NCBI GenBank assembly: GCA_024709245.1
Contig: JANJXB010000058.1
Coordinates: forward strand, 1-42,738
DNA: 42,738 bases
Reading direction: 5' to 3'
Source of the DNA: Acholeplasmataceae bacterium
Lineage (GTDB): Bacteria > Bacillota_I > Bacilli_A > Acholeplasmatales > Acholeplasmataceae
Shown here piece after piece: positions 27,266-38,166 of the stretch. The translations under genes and the position numbers were made by a program. Numbering within the stretch: the stretch's first letter is position 1; the number at the start of each line of letters is the position of its first letter. The notes under the pieces were generated by a model that did not search any database, had not been told where the DNA came from, and worked only from the letters and a program-made list of their open reading frames with translations.

Positions 27266-27872
27266 AGATTAAATTCAATTGAGATAAATAGATGGTATAA
27301 CCTTTTTGATTGAGATGGATACCATCGGTTGTGTATATTTCATTCAATTGATTGTCTTCTCCAAGCAAGACATGAAAGACATCGACAAATGAGGATTTTG
27401 GTAGTGCATCAGAAAGCATTTGATTGATGTTTTTTAAATCCTGATTCGTTCGATGTTGGATATAGTTCATGTTTGATAATGTAGAATTGAGTAAGACGGG
27501 TGTTGTCGAAACCACAGTCACAGGTATGCCTTTGGACTCGAGTTGATCTTTGATGGCTAAGATGTTTTTCACGATTTGATTTGGTGATAAATCTGTGAGC
27601 ACAAGATCATTTGAACCTATATTCAAGATAACTCTCGTGGGAGCTATACGATCAAGATCCATCAATCGTTTCATGACACCTATCGTCGTGTCACCTGGAA
27701 TACCAAGATTTTCGATTTCATCCTCGAGTCCGAAAGTTCTCAAGGGTAGATAAGCAATCATGGAATCTCCAAGCAAGACAATGTGATGTTTTCTCGTGAT
27801 TTTTTGAAACCGATGACGATATCTTTGATACTCAGCATCGATGATGGTTTTCATTTCAGAAATGGATTTCAT
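27264..27872 (-). CDS. SGNH/GDSL-family hydrolase
   Basis: Blocks GDSM, GDTTIG, NIGSNDL and DGIHLN; follows uvrB with a 3-nt gap. Confidence 0.9.
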   Translation of the reverse strand: MKSISEMKTIIDAEYQRYRHRFQKITRKHHIVLLGDSMIAYLPLRTFGLEDEIENLGIPGDTTIGVMKRLMDLDRIAPTRVILNIGSNDLVLTDLSPNQIVKNILAIKDQLESKGIPVTVVSTTPVLLNSTLSNMNYIQHRTNQDLKNINQMLSDALPKSSFVDVFHVLLGEDNQLNEIYTTDGIHLNQKGYTIYLSQLNLI

Positions 27873-27875
27873 GAA

Positions 27876-29831
27876 TCACGCCTCTGATTTCAATTCAAAG
27901 ATGGTATCTCTCAGTTCTGCTGCACGTTCGAAATCTAGGTTCTTCGCAGCTTCTTTCATTTGAGATTCTAAATCTTTAATCAGCTTTTCGCGATCTTTCT
28001 TGGTCATCTTGGTATAATCTTTGGGTTCTTCAATCAAATCTTCTTTAATTGTGATCTTGTCTCTGATGTCTTTTTGGATTGATACAGGTGTCACATTGTA
28101 TTTCTGATTGAAATCAAGTTGGAGTTGCCGTCTACGATTGGTTTCTTTGATGGCAAACGTCATGGCATCACTCACAGAATCTGCATACATGATGACTTTA
28201 CCATTGACATTTCTTGCTGCTCGACCGATGGTCTGAATAAGACTTCGCTCAGATCTTAAGAAACCCTGCTTATCCGCATCTAAAATAGCAACGAGAGAAA
28301 CTTCAGGCAAATCAAGTCCTTCTCGAAGTAAGTTAATACCAATTAAGCAGTCGTATTTCCCGATACGTAAGTCTCTTAAAATGGTAATCCGATCGAGCGA
28401 CTTAATTTCTGAGTGCAAATATGCAACTTTCATACCAAGTTGCTTGAAATAGGCTGTTAAATCTTCGCTCATCCGGATGGTAAGTGTTGTAACGAGTACA
28501 CGTTCACCAGCTTGGACACGCTTCTTAATTTCAAAATAGAGATCATCCATTTGTCCTTTGGATGAACGTATTTCAATTTCTGGATCAAGTAGATAAGTCG
28601 GGCGTATGATTTGTTCAACCACAGGAATCCCTTTTTCGAGTTCATAGGCACCTGGAGTTGCTGATAAATAAATCACTTTATCGATTTTAGATTCGAATTC
28701 ATCAAATTGAAGAGGTCTGTTGTCCAGTGCAGAAGGAAGTCGAAATCCATAATCCACAAGGGTTGTTTTTCTTGAACGGTCACCAAAATACATACCTCGG
28801 ACTTGAGGTATCGTGACATGCGATTCATCGATGATCATGATAAAATCGTCACCAAAAAAATCAATCAATGTTGCAGGAGTTTCCCCAGCGCCTCTTAATG
28901 ATAGGTGTCTCGAATAGTTTTCAATGCCTGAACATATCCCGATTTCTTCGAGCATCTCCATATCGTAACGTGTTCTTTGTTCAATCCGTTGGGCTTCAAG
29001 TAGAAGGTTTTGACCTTTGAAGTAAGCAATTTGTTCTTGAAGTTCATTTTTGATTCTTCGAATGGATTCTCGAAGTGTCTCTTTATTGGTGACGAAGTGT
29101 GTAGCAGGGAAGATACTCACATAGTTGATGGCTTCTAAAGCTTGTCCAGTGAGCACATCAAATCGTTTGATTTCTTCGACCTCATCACCAAAGAATGAGA
29201 TTCTGATGCCTTGAGCACGTTCATAAGCGGGTATGACTTCAACTGAGTCTCCTCTCACACGGAAAGTACCACGATGAAAATCAATATCGTTTCGTTCATA
29301 TGTCATTTCAACGAGTTTGTTGATGAGTTTATCTCTACCATAATCATCACCGATTCTCACAGCAATCATGGAGTTTTTATAATCTTCTGGATTACCAATA
29401 CCATAGATACAGGAAACGGAAGCGACAACAATGACATCATCATGATCGAGCAAGGATGAAGTTGCACTGTGTCTCATTTCATCAATTTCATCATTGATGG
29501 ATGAGTCTTTTTCAATATACGTATCTGTTGATACCACATAAGCTTCAGGTTGATAGTAATCGTAATAAGAAATGAAATACTCAACACGATTGTTTGGAAA
29601 AAAAGCCTTGAGTTCGCCATAAAGCTGACCCGCTAGGGTCTTGTTTGGGGCGAGAATCAAGGTTTTCTTTTGAATGCTTTGGATGATGTTGGCAATTGTA
29701 AATGTTTTTCCTGTTCCGGTTGCACCCAAAAGGACCTGTTCTTTAATGCCACTTAACATATTGTCTTTTAATGTTTCTATGGCTTTGATTTGGTCACCTT
29801 TTGGAGTATAGGGTGCTTTAAGATCAAACAT
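27876..29831 (-). CDS. uvrB: Excinuclease ABC subunit B
   Basis: [42 protein letters not shown]-terminal UVR motif [29 protein letters not shown] 29831 preceded by GAAGTGAT. Confidence 0.97.
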   Translation of the reverse strand: MFDLKAPYTPKGDQIKAIETLKDNMLSGIKEQVLLGATGTGKTFTIANIIQSIQKKTLILAPNKTLAGQLYGELKAFFPNNRVEYFISYYDYYQPEAYVVSTDTYIEKDSSINDEIDEMRHSATSSLLDHDDVIVVASVSCIYGIGNPEDYKNSMIAVRIGDDYGRDKLINKLVEMTYERNDIDFHRGTFRVRGDSVEVIPAYERAQGIRISFFGDEVEEIKRFDVLTGQALEAINYVSIFPATHFVTNKETLRESIRRIKNELQEQIAYFKGQNLLLEAQRIEQRTRYDMEMLEEIGICSGIENYSRHLSLRGAGETPATLIDFFGDDFIMIIDESHVTIPQVRGMYFGDRSRKTTLVDYGFRLPSALDNRPLQFDEFESKIDKVIYLSATPGAYELEKGIPVVEQIIRPTYLLDPEIEIRSSKGQMDDLYFEIKKRVQAGERVLVTTLTIRMSEDLTAYFKQLGMKVAYLHSEIKSLDRITILRDLRIGKYDCLIGINLLREGLDLPEVSLVAILDADKQGFLRSERSLIQTIGRAARNVNGKVIMYADSVSDAMTFAIKETNRRRQLQLDFNQKYNVTPVSIQKDIRDKITIKEDLIEEPKDYTKMTKKDREKLIKDLESQMKEAAKNLDFERAAELRDTIFELKSEA

Positions 29832-29847
29832 CAAAATCACTTCTTTC

Positions 29848-31554
29848 TTAAATATCCCGATCGAGTTCTTTCGGTTTCGGAATCAATACATTTTGAGGAA
29901 TATACATCGGCTCAATGACTGCAGAGGCGATATTCATTAAATGATCGCCGATCCGTTCAAGATTGGCTAAAATATCATTAAAATTCACAGCAACCGTAAA
30001 AGTAACTTCACGATTCTTTAAGCGTTCGATGTATCGGTATCTTGCTGAGAGTTCAAGTTCATCGACGATGTCTTCATTGACAACCACACGCTCTGCAACT
30101 ACTTTATCATTATTCATGAATGCATTGAGTGCATCATTTAACATTTCATTGAGTACATCATAGATTGTGTTTAAATCGTTTGAACCTTCTTGAGAAAGCA
30201 CTTGATTTTCCTTATAACGTTCAACAAAGAAATCAACGATATTCGTCAAATGATCTCCAATACGTTCAAAGTCTTTAATGGTATCTAGGTCTCTTGACAA
30301 TTTCTTGGAGTCATCATCATCAAGACCCTTAGCGGATATTTTAATGAGATAGTCGTGTAATTTTTCATCGTATTTATCAATCATCATTTCGTGCATATAC
30401 GCTTCTTCAACAAGTTTGGGATCTTCTTTGAAACTATAAGAGCGTGCAATATCAAAATAATCTTTGACGATAGATCCCATGTAAAGAATTGCTTTTTTAG
30501 CAAATTCGAGTGCAAGAGATGGTGATTCTTCGATGATCTTCTCATCAAACATTTCATCTGGGATCTGTTTGGTACTCTTATCTTTGACAATGACCTTGGC
30601 TAAAAAGATTAATTGTTTAATGAAGAAGTATAAAATGATCGTCATCAAAATATTCTGGAATGCATGTGCAAACGCAATCGATAGCATCGAGAACGGTTCA
30701 AGGAATCTCAGTTCGACCCATGCGATAAATGAACGATAAGGAATTAAGAATATCAATAATACAATGGCAGAAATCACGTTGAATAATACGTGAATGATGG
30801 CTGCTCTTCTTGATTCAACATTACCCCCTAATGATGCAAGATACGCTGTAATGGTTGTCCCGATGTTTGCGCCGAGTAGAATTGGAATCGCTCCATAGAG
30901 TGTAATGGTTTCAATACCTTCAGCATTCAAGGCATACAGTTTTTCTAAGACCCCAATGGCTGCGGAACTGGACTGGACGAGTGCTGTGAAAAAGGTTCCA
31001 AAGACTGTACCTAAAAACCAGTTATTCGAGAATGTCTGAAACATCATTTCAGCTTCAGGAGTTGCTGCAAGTGGCTTTAACCCTGCAGACATCGTTTCAA
31101 GTCCGACAAAGAGCATCCCCAAACCTGCAAGCACACCACCAAAATGATGAATTCTGCGTTTACCTATGAAGGTCATGATGACGCCAAAACCTAGAAACAC
31201 GTAACCAAACTTTGCAATCGGTAACCCAATGATGAATGCAGTCACGGTTGTTCCGATGTTTGCACCCATGATGACACCTACAGATTGAGGTAGGGTCATT
31301 AATCCAGCTCTCAGTAAACCAATCATTAACGCAGTGGTTCCTGAAGATGATTGCACCAAAATGGTTAAGAAAAGACCTACCAATATCCCTTTGAGCGGGG
31401 TGTTGGTCGTTTTCTCAATGATGAGCTTCAGTTTATTTCCTGCAGCTAACTTGAGCGAGTCGCTCATGAGATTGATTCCGAAAAGAAATAAGGCAAGACC
31501 TCCAAACACATACATTACACTTTGTCCGTATGCGAACGTCAGACCTATGTTCAT
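29848..31554 (-). CDS. Na/Pi-cotransporter family protein with C-terminal PhoU-like domain
   Basis: Duplicated [14 protein letters not shown] / [10 protein letters not shown] and [12 protein letters not shown] / [13 protein letters not shown]-terminal PhoU-like helices with repeated ERIGDHL. Confidence 0.92.
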   Translation of the reverse strand: MNIGLTFAYGQSVMYVFGGLALFLFGINLMSDSLKLAAGNKLKLIIEKTTNTPLKGILVGLFLTILVQSSSGTTALMIGLLRAGLMTLPQSVGVIMGANIGTTVTAFIIGLPIAKFGYVFLGFGVIMTFIGKRRIHHFGGVLAGLGMLFVGLETMSAGLKPLAATPEAEMMFQTFSNNWFLGTVFGTFFTALVQSSSAAIGVLEKLYALNAEGIETITLYGAIPILLGANIGTTITAYLASLGGNVESRRAAIIHVLFNVISAIVLLIFLIPYRSFIAWVELRFLEPFSMLSIAFAHAFQNILMTIILYFFIKQLIFLAKVIVKDKSTKQIPDEMFDEKIIEESPSLALEFAKKAILYMGSIVKDYFDIARSYSFKEDPKLVEEAYMHEMMIDKYDEKLHDYLIKISAKGLDDDDSKKLSRDLDTIKDFERIGDHLTNIVDFFVERYKENQVLSQEGSNDLNTIYDVLNEMLNDALNAFMNNDKVVAERVVVNEDIVDELELSARYRYIERLKNREVTFTVAVNFNDILANLERIGDHLMNIASAVIEPMYIPQNVLIPKPKELDRDI

Positions 31555-31625
31555 ATGAACCTCCAGATGACATCATCACTTATATTTTAATCGATTATAC
31601 TCGATTTGATTCTTAGTTTTTTCCA

Positions 31626-31652
31626 TGAAAAAAGCATCATTGAATGATGCTT
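31626..31652 (-). terminator. Intrinsic terminator of pyk
   Basis: AAGCATCAT-N3-ATGATGCTTTTTTC on the minus strand. Confidence 0.85.
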
Positions 31653-31678
31653 GACCCTAAGGTCTGCATTCATAATCA

Positions 31679-33034
31679 TTAGTAGTTGATGAATTCGATT
31701 TGATATTTTCGAACCACGAGAATGGTATCACCCTTAACGACACCGAATTCTTTCAATTTACGCTCAAGTTCTTCTTGTCCGATGACAGGAAAAACACCGT
31801 AGTATAAAGATAATGATGTTGCTTTGTGATATGTATCAACCACACCGATAATGGGTGCGACAGACCGATATTTGGATAGATTATCCGAAGCCTTATAGCC
31901 GTAGGCAATGATGGCTTTGACATTGTAATTCATGGCTGCCTGAACGGCAGAAAAAGAGATGGCATCTAGGAGGTTATCTCCCTCAAAGAGTGCATATTGA
32001 GCAAATTGACGATGATTGACAAACCCTTCAGAACGTTCATTGATTTTTGCCATGTACTGAACGCTTTCTACTGGATAACGACCGGCTGCCATTTCCCCAG
32101 AAAGCATGGTAGCATCTGTGCCTTCATAAACTGCATTCGCGACATCTGAGACTTCTGCACGTGTGGGTCTCGGATTGTTTTGCATGGATTCAAGCATCTG
32201 TGTGGCAACAATGACCAGTTTACCACGTTGCTGACATTTATGAACAATCGATTTTTGAATATGGGGCAAATCTTCAGCAAAGACCTCGACACCTAAATCG
32301 CCTCTGGCCACCATAATGCCATCGGCAACTCCAATGATTTCATCTAAATTGTCATAGCCTTCTTGATTCTCGATTTTGGCGATGACTTGTATATATTCTT
32401 TTCTTCTGGATTGCAAAATCGCCTTGATCGCTAGCACATCTTCTGCTCGACGCGTGAAGGATGCTGCGATGTAGTCATAATCGTAATCACACGCAAGATT
32501 GATGTCTTCGATGTCTTTGTCCGATAGAAAAGGCATCTTTAATACGGTATTGGGGACATTGACACCACGTCTATTTTTGATCATGTGACTATTCTTAGCA
32601 ACCGTGATGATTTCACGATTTATTTTATCTTTTTCGATGACAAGAAGTGCAAGATAGCCATCATCAATTAAGATGGTTCTTCCAATTTCGATATCATCAA
32701 AAAGTTTTGGGTATGTGATTGAAAATCGTTCTTCAGTACCGAGTACTGGTTTCATAGAAATATAAACCGTTTGACCCTGCTTGATGTAGACTTTTCCATC
32801 GACAAAATCATGTGTTCTAATTTCTGGTCCTTTTGTATCCAATAAGGTACCTACATAAGTTCCTAGTTCCTGATTGAGTTCACGAACCAAATGAAAACGA
32901 TGAAGATGCTCTTGGTGGTCACCATGAGAAAAGTTATTGCGAACGACATTAACGCCGCTTTGAATGAGTTGTCTAAAGATCGCTTTATCTTCCGATACGG
33001 GTCCAATCGTACCGACAATTTTAGTTTTACGCAT
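31679..33034 (-). CDS. pyk: Pyruvate kinase
   Basis: MRKTKIVGTIGP start, NNFSHGDHQEH, LDTKGPEIRTHDF, MVARGDLGVE, ATQMLESM. The ORF-track start at 33166 lies upstream of the promoter. Confidence 0.95.
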   Translation of the reverse strand: MRKTKIVGTIGPVSEDKAIFRQLIQSGVNVVRNNFSHGDHQEHLHRFHLVRELNQELGTYVGTLLDTKGPEIRTHDFVDGKVYIKQGQTVYISMKPVLGTEERFSITYPKLFDDIEIGRTILIDDGYLALLVIEKDKINREIITVAKNSHMIKNRRGVNVPNTVLKMPFLSDKDIEDINLACDYDYDYIAASFTRRAEDVLAIKAILQSRRKEYIQVIAKIENQEGYDNLDEIIGVADGIMVARGDLGVEVFAEDLPHIQKSIVHKCQQRGKLVIVATQMLESMQNNPRPTRAEVSDVANAVYEGTDATMLSGEMAAGRYPVESVQYMAKINERSEGFVNHRQFAQYALFEGDNLLDAISFSAVQAAMNYNVKAIIAYGYKASDNLSKYRSVAPIIGVVDTYHKATSLSLYYGVFPVIGQEELERKLKEFGVVKGDTILVVRKYQIEFINY

Positions 33035-33083
33035 GTTGATTTTTGTGCTCTCCTGGAAGATGATCGCACATTCTTCCGCATGT

Positions 33084-33092
33084 ATTATAACA
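33084..33092 (-). promoter_or_regulatory. Extended -10 promoter of pyk
   Basis: TGTTATAAT (TGn-TATAAT) on the minus strand. Confidence 0.6.
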
Positions 33093-33124
33093 TAATACAA
33101 AGTCAATGATAGAACTCTGTAAAG

Positions 33125-33138
33125 TGAAAACGTTTTAT
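33125..33138. promoter_or_regulatory. cre-like element upstream of pyk
   Basis: TGAAAACGTTTTAT with palindromic core AAAACGTTTT; fits TGNAANCGNWNNCW except one position. Confidence 0.5.
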
Positions 33139-33213
33139 GTGTAAACTTTTTGTGGTGACTCATCATGAAGTATCGATTATAATAAAGATGTATTCTATTG
33201 AAAGAGGTACATT

Positions 33214-33645
33214 ATGCAAACCAATTCATATAAGAGTCTTCAATATAAAGATTATCCTCATCGCACCTATGACAAAATTCGTTACAGGGATACTGATCGT
33301 CAAGAACATGTCAATAACTCTGTTTTCTCAACATTTTTTGAAACAGGTCGTGTTGAATTTATGGTCAATCCAGATCAACAAATTGCATGTCCAGACTGTT
33401 CGTTTGTCATTGCAAGCATCAAGATGGATTTTGTACAGGAAATCAATTGGCCTGGGATCATTGAAATCGGAACAGGTATTACCAAAATAGGTAACAGTTC
33501 CATTGCGCTTGTTCAAGGCTTGTATCAACATCATGTCTTAGTTGGATATGCAGAAAGTGTGATTGTACAAGTCAGTAGCTTAACAAAAAAATCGCATCCT
33601 CTGTCCGAGCATGCGAAACATATCTTATCAGCTTATATGATTTAA
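33214..33645 (+). CDS. Acyl-CoA thioesterase (4HBT/hotdog family)
   Basis: RYRDTDRQEHVNNSVFSTFFETGRVEF pattern; RBS GAGG; upstream GTGACT-N17-TATAAT. Confidence 0.88.
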   Translation: MQTNSYKSLQYKDYPHRTYDKIRYRDTDRQEHVNNSVFSTFFETGRVEFMVNPDQQIACPDCSFVIASIKMDFVQEINWPGIIEIGTGITKIGNSSIALVQGLYQHHVLVGYAESVIVQVSSLTKKSHPLSEHAKHILSAYMI

Positions 33646-33669
33646 TCGAGCCTAAGGGTTCGATTTTTT
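33644..33669 (+). terminator. Intrinsic terminator of the thioesterase gene
   Basis: AATCGAGCC-TAAG-GGTTCGATTTTTT. Confidence 0.75.
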
Positions 33670-34234
33670 ATTTCAATGTACGAAACATAATAGCAACATC
33701 ATGTTTCCGATCGATTTCAACATATCCCTTTTCAACATACATATGAAGAGATCCATGATAATGCTTTTCCTTAGATTCTTGATCTGTTGAAGGCAGTGCA
33801 AGCATACCGTCATATCCCAAGTCTTGATAATACTGAATGGCATGATCAAGCAACCGTCTCGCGACTCCTTGTTTACGATACAAAGGATCAACAATGAAGC
33901 AGATTGAAAGTGCGACTTTTTGTCCTTCGACATACGGTTGTAGTTCTTTTTTGATTCGATGATAGGTGTCAAGATCATTGGCATTCATCCAACCAATCAC
34001 TTGATTCTGTTCATAAGCTAAAAATCCCGTCATGATGCGATCCTCAATGTTTCTAATAACATCGAGTTTATGTTGATGGATGATCTCTTTTGTCCATGGA
34101 AAGATGTTATCTTGACTGTGATAAAAATGACAATAGCAACCTCTCCACTCTGGCGCATGATGAAAATCAAGACGTTCGTGAAATGCAACATAGTCTTGTA
34201 TCCGATCAGGGTTCAATTTTTTGATTTCAATCAT
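33668..34234 (-). CDS. GNAT-family N-acetyltransferase
   Basis: SICFIVDPLYRKQGVARRLLDHAIQYYQDLGYDGMLALP. ATG 34234 preceded by GGAGTG. Confidence 0.87.
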   Translation of the reverse strand: MIEIKKLNPDRIQDYVAFHERLDFHHAPEWRGCYCHFYHSQDNIFPWTKEIIHQHKLDVIRNIEDRIMTGFLAYEQNQVIGWMNANDLDTYHRIKKELQPYVEGQKVALSICFIVDPLYRKQGVARRLLDHAIQYYQDLGYDGMLALPSTDQESKEKHYHGSLHMYVEKGYVEIDRKHDVAIMFRTLK

Positions 34235-34261
34235 TTGATTCACTCCATTCGTTGATTCAAA

Positions 34262-34290
34262 TTATACTCGATATCGCTTGATTTATCAAG
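34262..34290 (-). promoter_or_regulatory. Promoter of the GNAT gene
   Basis: Minus strand TTGATA - 17 nt - TATAAT. Confidence 0.75.
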
Positions 34291-34305
34291 GAGCTCCATG
34301 CCAAC

Positions 34306-34332
34306 AAAAAGACCCGCAAATCGCGGGTCTTC
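34306..34332 (-). terminator. Intrinsic terminator of ppdK
   Basis: AAGACCCGC-N5-GCGGGTCTTTTTG on the minus strand. Confidence 0.87.
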
Positions 34333-34343
34333 ATTGATTTTGA

Positions 34344-36968
34344 TTAACGTGGGTTCTTGATGTTTGCGTGTGCAGCAGCAAGTCTAGCAATTGGAACTCT
34401 GAAAGGTGAACAAGAGACATAAGTCAATCCGATTGAATGACAGAATTCAACAGAGAGTGGATCTCCACCATGTTCGCCACAGATACCAAGCTTCAAGTCT
34501 GGTCTGGTTTGCTTACCAAGTTTGCATGCCATATCCATCAATTTACCAACACCTTTAGTGTCGATGTGAGCAAATGGATCGCTTGCGAAAATCTTCTTTT
34601 CATAATAGTCGCCAAGGAACTTGCCAGCATCGTCTCTGGAGAATCCAAAGGTCATCTGAGTCAAGTCATTGGTACCAAAGCTGAAGAATTCTGCTTCTTT
34701 AGCAATGTCATCGGCCATGATGGCAGCTCTTGGAATTTCAATCATCGTACCGACTGAATATTCAAGTTCAACGCCAGCATCCTTGATGATCTTGTTGGCA
34801 GTTTCAACAACGATGTCTTTGACATATTGGAGTTCTTTTAATTCACCCACAAGTGGGATCATAATTTCAGGAACAACCTTCATGCCTTCTTTATTCACCT
34901 GAATGGCTGCTTCAATGACAGCACGTGTCTGCATCACAGCAATTTCAGGATAAGTGACAGATAGACGTACACCACGATGACCTAACATTGGGTTGGTTTC
35001 ATGAAGGTCATTGATGGTCTTGGAAAGTTCTTCATACGATAAATTCATTTCTTTTGCGAGAGCTCTAATATCAGATTCAGCAGTTGGAACGAATTCGTGT
35101 AGCGGTGGATCCAAATAACGGATGGTCACGGCATAACCCTTCATTTCCTTATAGAGTCCGATGAAATCTTCTCTTTGCATTGGAAGAAGTTTAGCCAGTG
35201 CTTTTTCTCTTTCAGCAACATTCTTCGCAACAATCATTTCACGGACTGCTGGAATTCTGTCTGCTTCAAAGAACATATGTTCAGTACGGCAAAGACCAAT
35301 GCCTTGCGCACCATAATTGTATGCAACACGTGCATCTCTTGGATTGTCAGCATTTGCTCTCACTTGGAGTGCTCTGAACTTGTCAGCCCATCCCATGAGA
35401 ATACCGAAATCACCCGAAACAGTTGCATCTTGAGTTTCAACTTTTTGACCATAAACCTTACCTGTTGAACCATCGAGTGAAATCCAGTCGCCTTCTTTGA
35501 AGATTTCGCCGTTAACTTCGAAATACTTCTTCGATTCGTATACATGGACTGAACCAGCGCCTGCAACACAGCATGTACCCATACCACGTGCAACAACCGC
35601 TGCGTGTGAAGTCATACCGCCTCTGGATGTAAGAATACCAGAAGAAACGATCATACCTTCAATATCTTCAGGTGAAGTTTCCTGACGTACTAAGACAACA
35701 GGAAGACCATCTTTTGCTTTTAATTCTTTTGCTCTTTCCGCTGTGAAGCATACACGACCTGTTGCTGCACCTGGAGATGCATTCAAGCCAGTAGCAATCA
35801 CTCTTGCTGCCTTTAAAGCTTTAGGATTGAACTGTGGGTGAAGAAGTGCATCAAGTTGAGAAGGTTCAACTTTGAGAACTGCTTCTTTTTCTGTCAATAC
35901 GCCTTCTTTAACAAGATCGATGGCAATCTTTAATGCAGCTTGTGCAGTTCTCTTACCATTTCTTGTTTGAAGCATGTAGAGTTTACCTCTTTCGATGGTG
36001 AACTCCATATCTTGCATATCACGATAATGCGCTTCAAGTTTCTTCGAAATATTGAAGAATTGTTCGTAAAGCGCTGGATTGTCTTTCTTTAATTCAGCAA
36101 TCGGTTTGGGTGTACGAATACCGGCAACAACATCTTCACCTTGTGCGTTAAAGAGGTATTCACCATAAAGTTCATTGGTTCCATCCGATGGGTTTCTAGA
36201 GAATGCGACACCTGTACCGGAGTCTTCACCCATGTTACCAAACACCATGCCTTGTACGTTGACTGCAGTACCCCATTCATAAGGAATGTGGTTAAGTCTT
36301 CTGTAGGTATTGGCACGTGGATTGTCCCAGGATCTGAAAACTGCTGTGATGGCTTCAATCAGCTGAACTTTTGGATCTTGAGGGAATTCTTCGCCTTTGA
36401 GTTCATGATACTTAACCAAGAACTGTGAAACAAGTTTCTTCAAGTCGTTTGCATCGAGTTCAGTGTCGAGTTCAACATGCTTTTGGTGCTTCATTTCTTC
36501 AAGCAGATGTTCGAAATTGCTCTTGTCAATTTCCATAACAACGTCAGCAAACATTTGAATGAAACGACGATAAGAGTCGTAAGCAAAACGTGGGTTGTTG
36601 GTCAATTGAGCTAGACCTTCAACTGAAACGTTGTTCAAGCCTAAGTTTAAGATGGTATCCATCATACCAGGCATTGAGGCTCTTGCACCGGAACGTACGG
36701 AGACTAAGAATGGATCTTTAGGATCTCCAAACTTCTTGCCTGCTTCTTTTTCTGTCACTTCTAATGCTTGATAAATCTGTTTGATGATTTCGGGAGCGAT
36801 TACTTTCTTTTTAGCATAGTAATCATTGCAGGCTTCCGTCGTCACGGTAAATCCTTGGGGCACGGGCATTCCAAGCGAAGTCATATCCGCCAGGTTCGCA
36901 CCTTTACCACCGAGAAGGTTCTTCATTGAAGCATTACCTTCTTTGAATAAATACACGTATTTAGTCAT
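34344..36968 (-). CDS. ppdK: Pyruvate, phosphate dikinase
   Basis: GGKGANLADM, phospho-His GGMTSHAAVVARGMG, SFGTNDLTQMTFGFSRDD, GICGEHGGDP. Confidence 0.97.
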   Translation of the reverse strand: MTKYVYLFKEGNASMKNLLGGKGANLADMTSLGMPVPQGFTVTTEACNDYYAKKKVIAPEIIKQIYQALEVTEKEAGKKFGDPKDPFLVSVRSGARASMPGMMDTILNLGLNNVSVEGLAQLTNNPRFAYDSYRRFIQMFADVVMEIDKSNFEHLLEEMKHQKHVELDTELDANDLKKLVSQFLVKYHELKGEEFPQDPKVQLIEAITAVFRSWDNPRANTYRRLNHIPYEWGTAVNVQGMVFGNMGEDSGTGVAFSRNPSDGTNELYGEYLFNAQGEDVVAGIRTPKPIAELKKDNPALYEQFFNISKKLEAHYRDMQDMEFTIERGKLYMLQTRNGKRTAQAALKIAIDLVKEGVLTEKEAVLKVEPSQLDALLHPQFNPKALKAARVIATGLNASPGAATGRVCFTAERAKELKAKDGLPVVLVRQETSPEDIEGMIVSSGILTSRGGMTSHAAVVARGMGTCCVAGAGSVHVYESKKYFEVNGEIFKEGDWISLDGSTGKVYGQKVETQDATVSGDFGILMGWADKFRALQVRANADNPRDARVAYNYGAQGIGLCRTEHMFFEADRIPAVREMIVAKNVAEREKALAKLLPMQREDFIGLYKEMKGYAVTIRYLDPPLHEFVPTAESDIRALAKEMNLSYEELSKTINDLHETNPMLGHRGVRLSVTYPEIAVMQTRAVIEAAIQVNKEGMKVVPEIMIPLVGELKELQYVKDIVVETANKIIKDAGVELEYSVGTMIEIPRAAIMADDIAKEAEFFSFGTNDLTQMTFGFSRDDAGKFLGDYYEKKIFASDPFAHIDTKGVGKLMDMACKLGKQTRPDLKLGICGEHGGDPLSVEFCHSIGLTYVSCSPFRVPIARLAAAHANIKNPR

Positions 36969-37021
36969 TGTGATTTCCTTTCTTTTATAGAATCATCTCT
37001 ATTATATATGATTTCGTTTCT

Positions 37022-37972
37022 TTATGAAACTTTTTTAACCAGATTATAAAGCTCATTCTTGGGACGCTTTTGTCCGACTACATTCGAGAATGGTAAATGA
37101 ACCATGCGTGAATCTCGAACTCCAACACAAACACCATAGATGTCATCGTTTAAGAGTTCTACAGCATAGGTTCCCATTCTAGATCCGAGTATACGGTCTT
37201 CTGGACAGGGTGATCCACCTCTTTGAATATAGCCTAATACCGTAGCTCTAGAACTAAACCCTGACTTCTCGGTAATTTCTGATGCGAAATCATGAACATT
37301 CACTTGATTCTCAGTGATGACAATGATGGCATGTCTTCTACCATCAGCCTTATGTTTTTTCAAGCGTTCAATGATTTTCTCTTTATTGATGGGATTTTCA
37401 GGTGTGATGATGAACTCAGCACCTCCACAAATTCCAGCGAAAAGTGCTAAATCTCCACAATGTCTACCCATCACTTCGACAATAGAACATCTTTGATGTG
37501 ATGCTGATGTATCTCTTAATTTATCAATAGCATCAACAATCGTTTCCACTGCAGTTTGAAATCCGATGGTAAAATCGGTTCCTGCGATGTCATTATCAAT
37601 CGTTCCAGGAAGTCCAATGGTTTTTAATCCCATCTTGGCAAGGTCCATTGCTCCACGATACGTACCGTCACCACCGATGACAATCAGTGCTTCAATACCT
37701 CGAGCGAGTAAATTATTGACTGCTTTTTGTCTGACTTCTTCTTTTAAAAAATCTTGAGATCTTGACGTTCCAAGAAACGTGCCACCTTTCGATAGCATGC
37801 CTGATACACTGTCGTGATTTAGAAGAATCAAATCATCGTTGATCATGCCTTGATAACCGTCTTTAATGCCATAAACTTCATGTCCATAGAGAATGCCAGC
37901 ACGAACAACTGCACGAATGGCAGCATTCATTCCTGGTGCATCTCCACCTGATGTCAAAACAGCGATTTTCAT
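37022..37972 (-). CDS. pfkA: ATP-dependent 6-phosphofructokinase
   Basis: TSGGDAPGMNAAIRAVVR, GGDGTYRGA, GLPGTIDND (Gly/Gly residues of ATP-type PFKs). ATG 37972; the ORF-track N-terminus spans the promoter. Confidence 0.95.
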   Translation of the reverse strand: MKIAVLTSGGDAPGMNAAIRAVVRAGILYGHEVYGIKDGYQGMINDDLILLNHDSVSGMLSKGGTFLGTSRSQDFLKEEVRQKAVNNLLARGIEALIVIGGDGTYRGAMDLAKMGLKTIGLPGTIDNDIAGTDFTIGFQTAVETIVDAIDKLRDTSASHQRCSIVEVMGRHCGDLALFAGICGGAEFIITPENPINKEKIIERLKKHKADGRRHAIIVITENQVNVHDFASEITEKSGFSSRATVLGYIQRGGSPCPEDRILGSRMGTYAVELLNDDIYGVCVGVRDSRMVHLPFSNVVGQKRPKNELYNLVKKVS

Positions 37973-38015
37973 CTTTTTATAACCGTCCTTGCTTCGTATG
38001 ACATATTCCTTTCTA

Positions 38016-38024
38016 ATTATAACA
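38016..38024 (-). promoter_or_regulatory. Extended -10 promoter of pfkA
   Basis: TGTTATAAT on the minus strand. Confidence 0.6.
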
Positions 38025-38070
38025 CAACCCACTTTCAATTTCATTGAGGAACTGCGAAAATGTTGATCAG

Positions 38071-38085
38071 TGAAAACGATTTTAT
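38071..38085. promoter_or_regulatory. cre-like element between the two PFK genes
   Basis: AGTGAAAACGATTTTAT, nearly identical to AGTGAAAACGTTTTAT upstream of pyk. Confidence 0.45.
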
Positions 38086-38096
38086 AACTGATTTCA

Positions 38097-38124
38097 TTGG
38101 TAAGAACTGAAATTATGGTAAAAT
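38097..38124 (+). promoter_or_regulatory. Promoter of the PPi-PFK gene
   Basis: TTGGTA - 16 nt - TAAAAT, with TGG before the -10. Confidence 0.55.
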
Positions 38125-38166
38125 GGTTTTTGGAAAATAAAAAAATAAAAACGGAATGGTGAATCT

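Noticed and set aside
33035-33166. N-terminal extension of the pyk ORF (44 residues)
   Set aside because: Spans the promoter (TGTTATAAT) and cre-like site; MRKTKIVGTIGP at 33034 is the natural start.
34437-36428. Several plus ORFs of 62-106 aa inside ppdK
   Set aside because: Antisense shadows of a conserved enzyme; composition mirrors the sense codons.
37973-38044. 24-residue N-terminal extension of pfkA
   Set aside because: Contains the -10 element; MKIAVLTSGGDAPG at 37972 is canonical.
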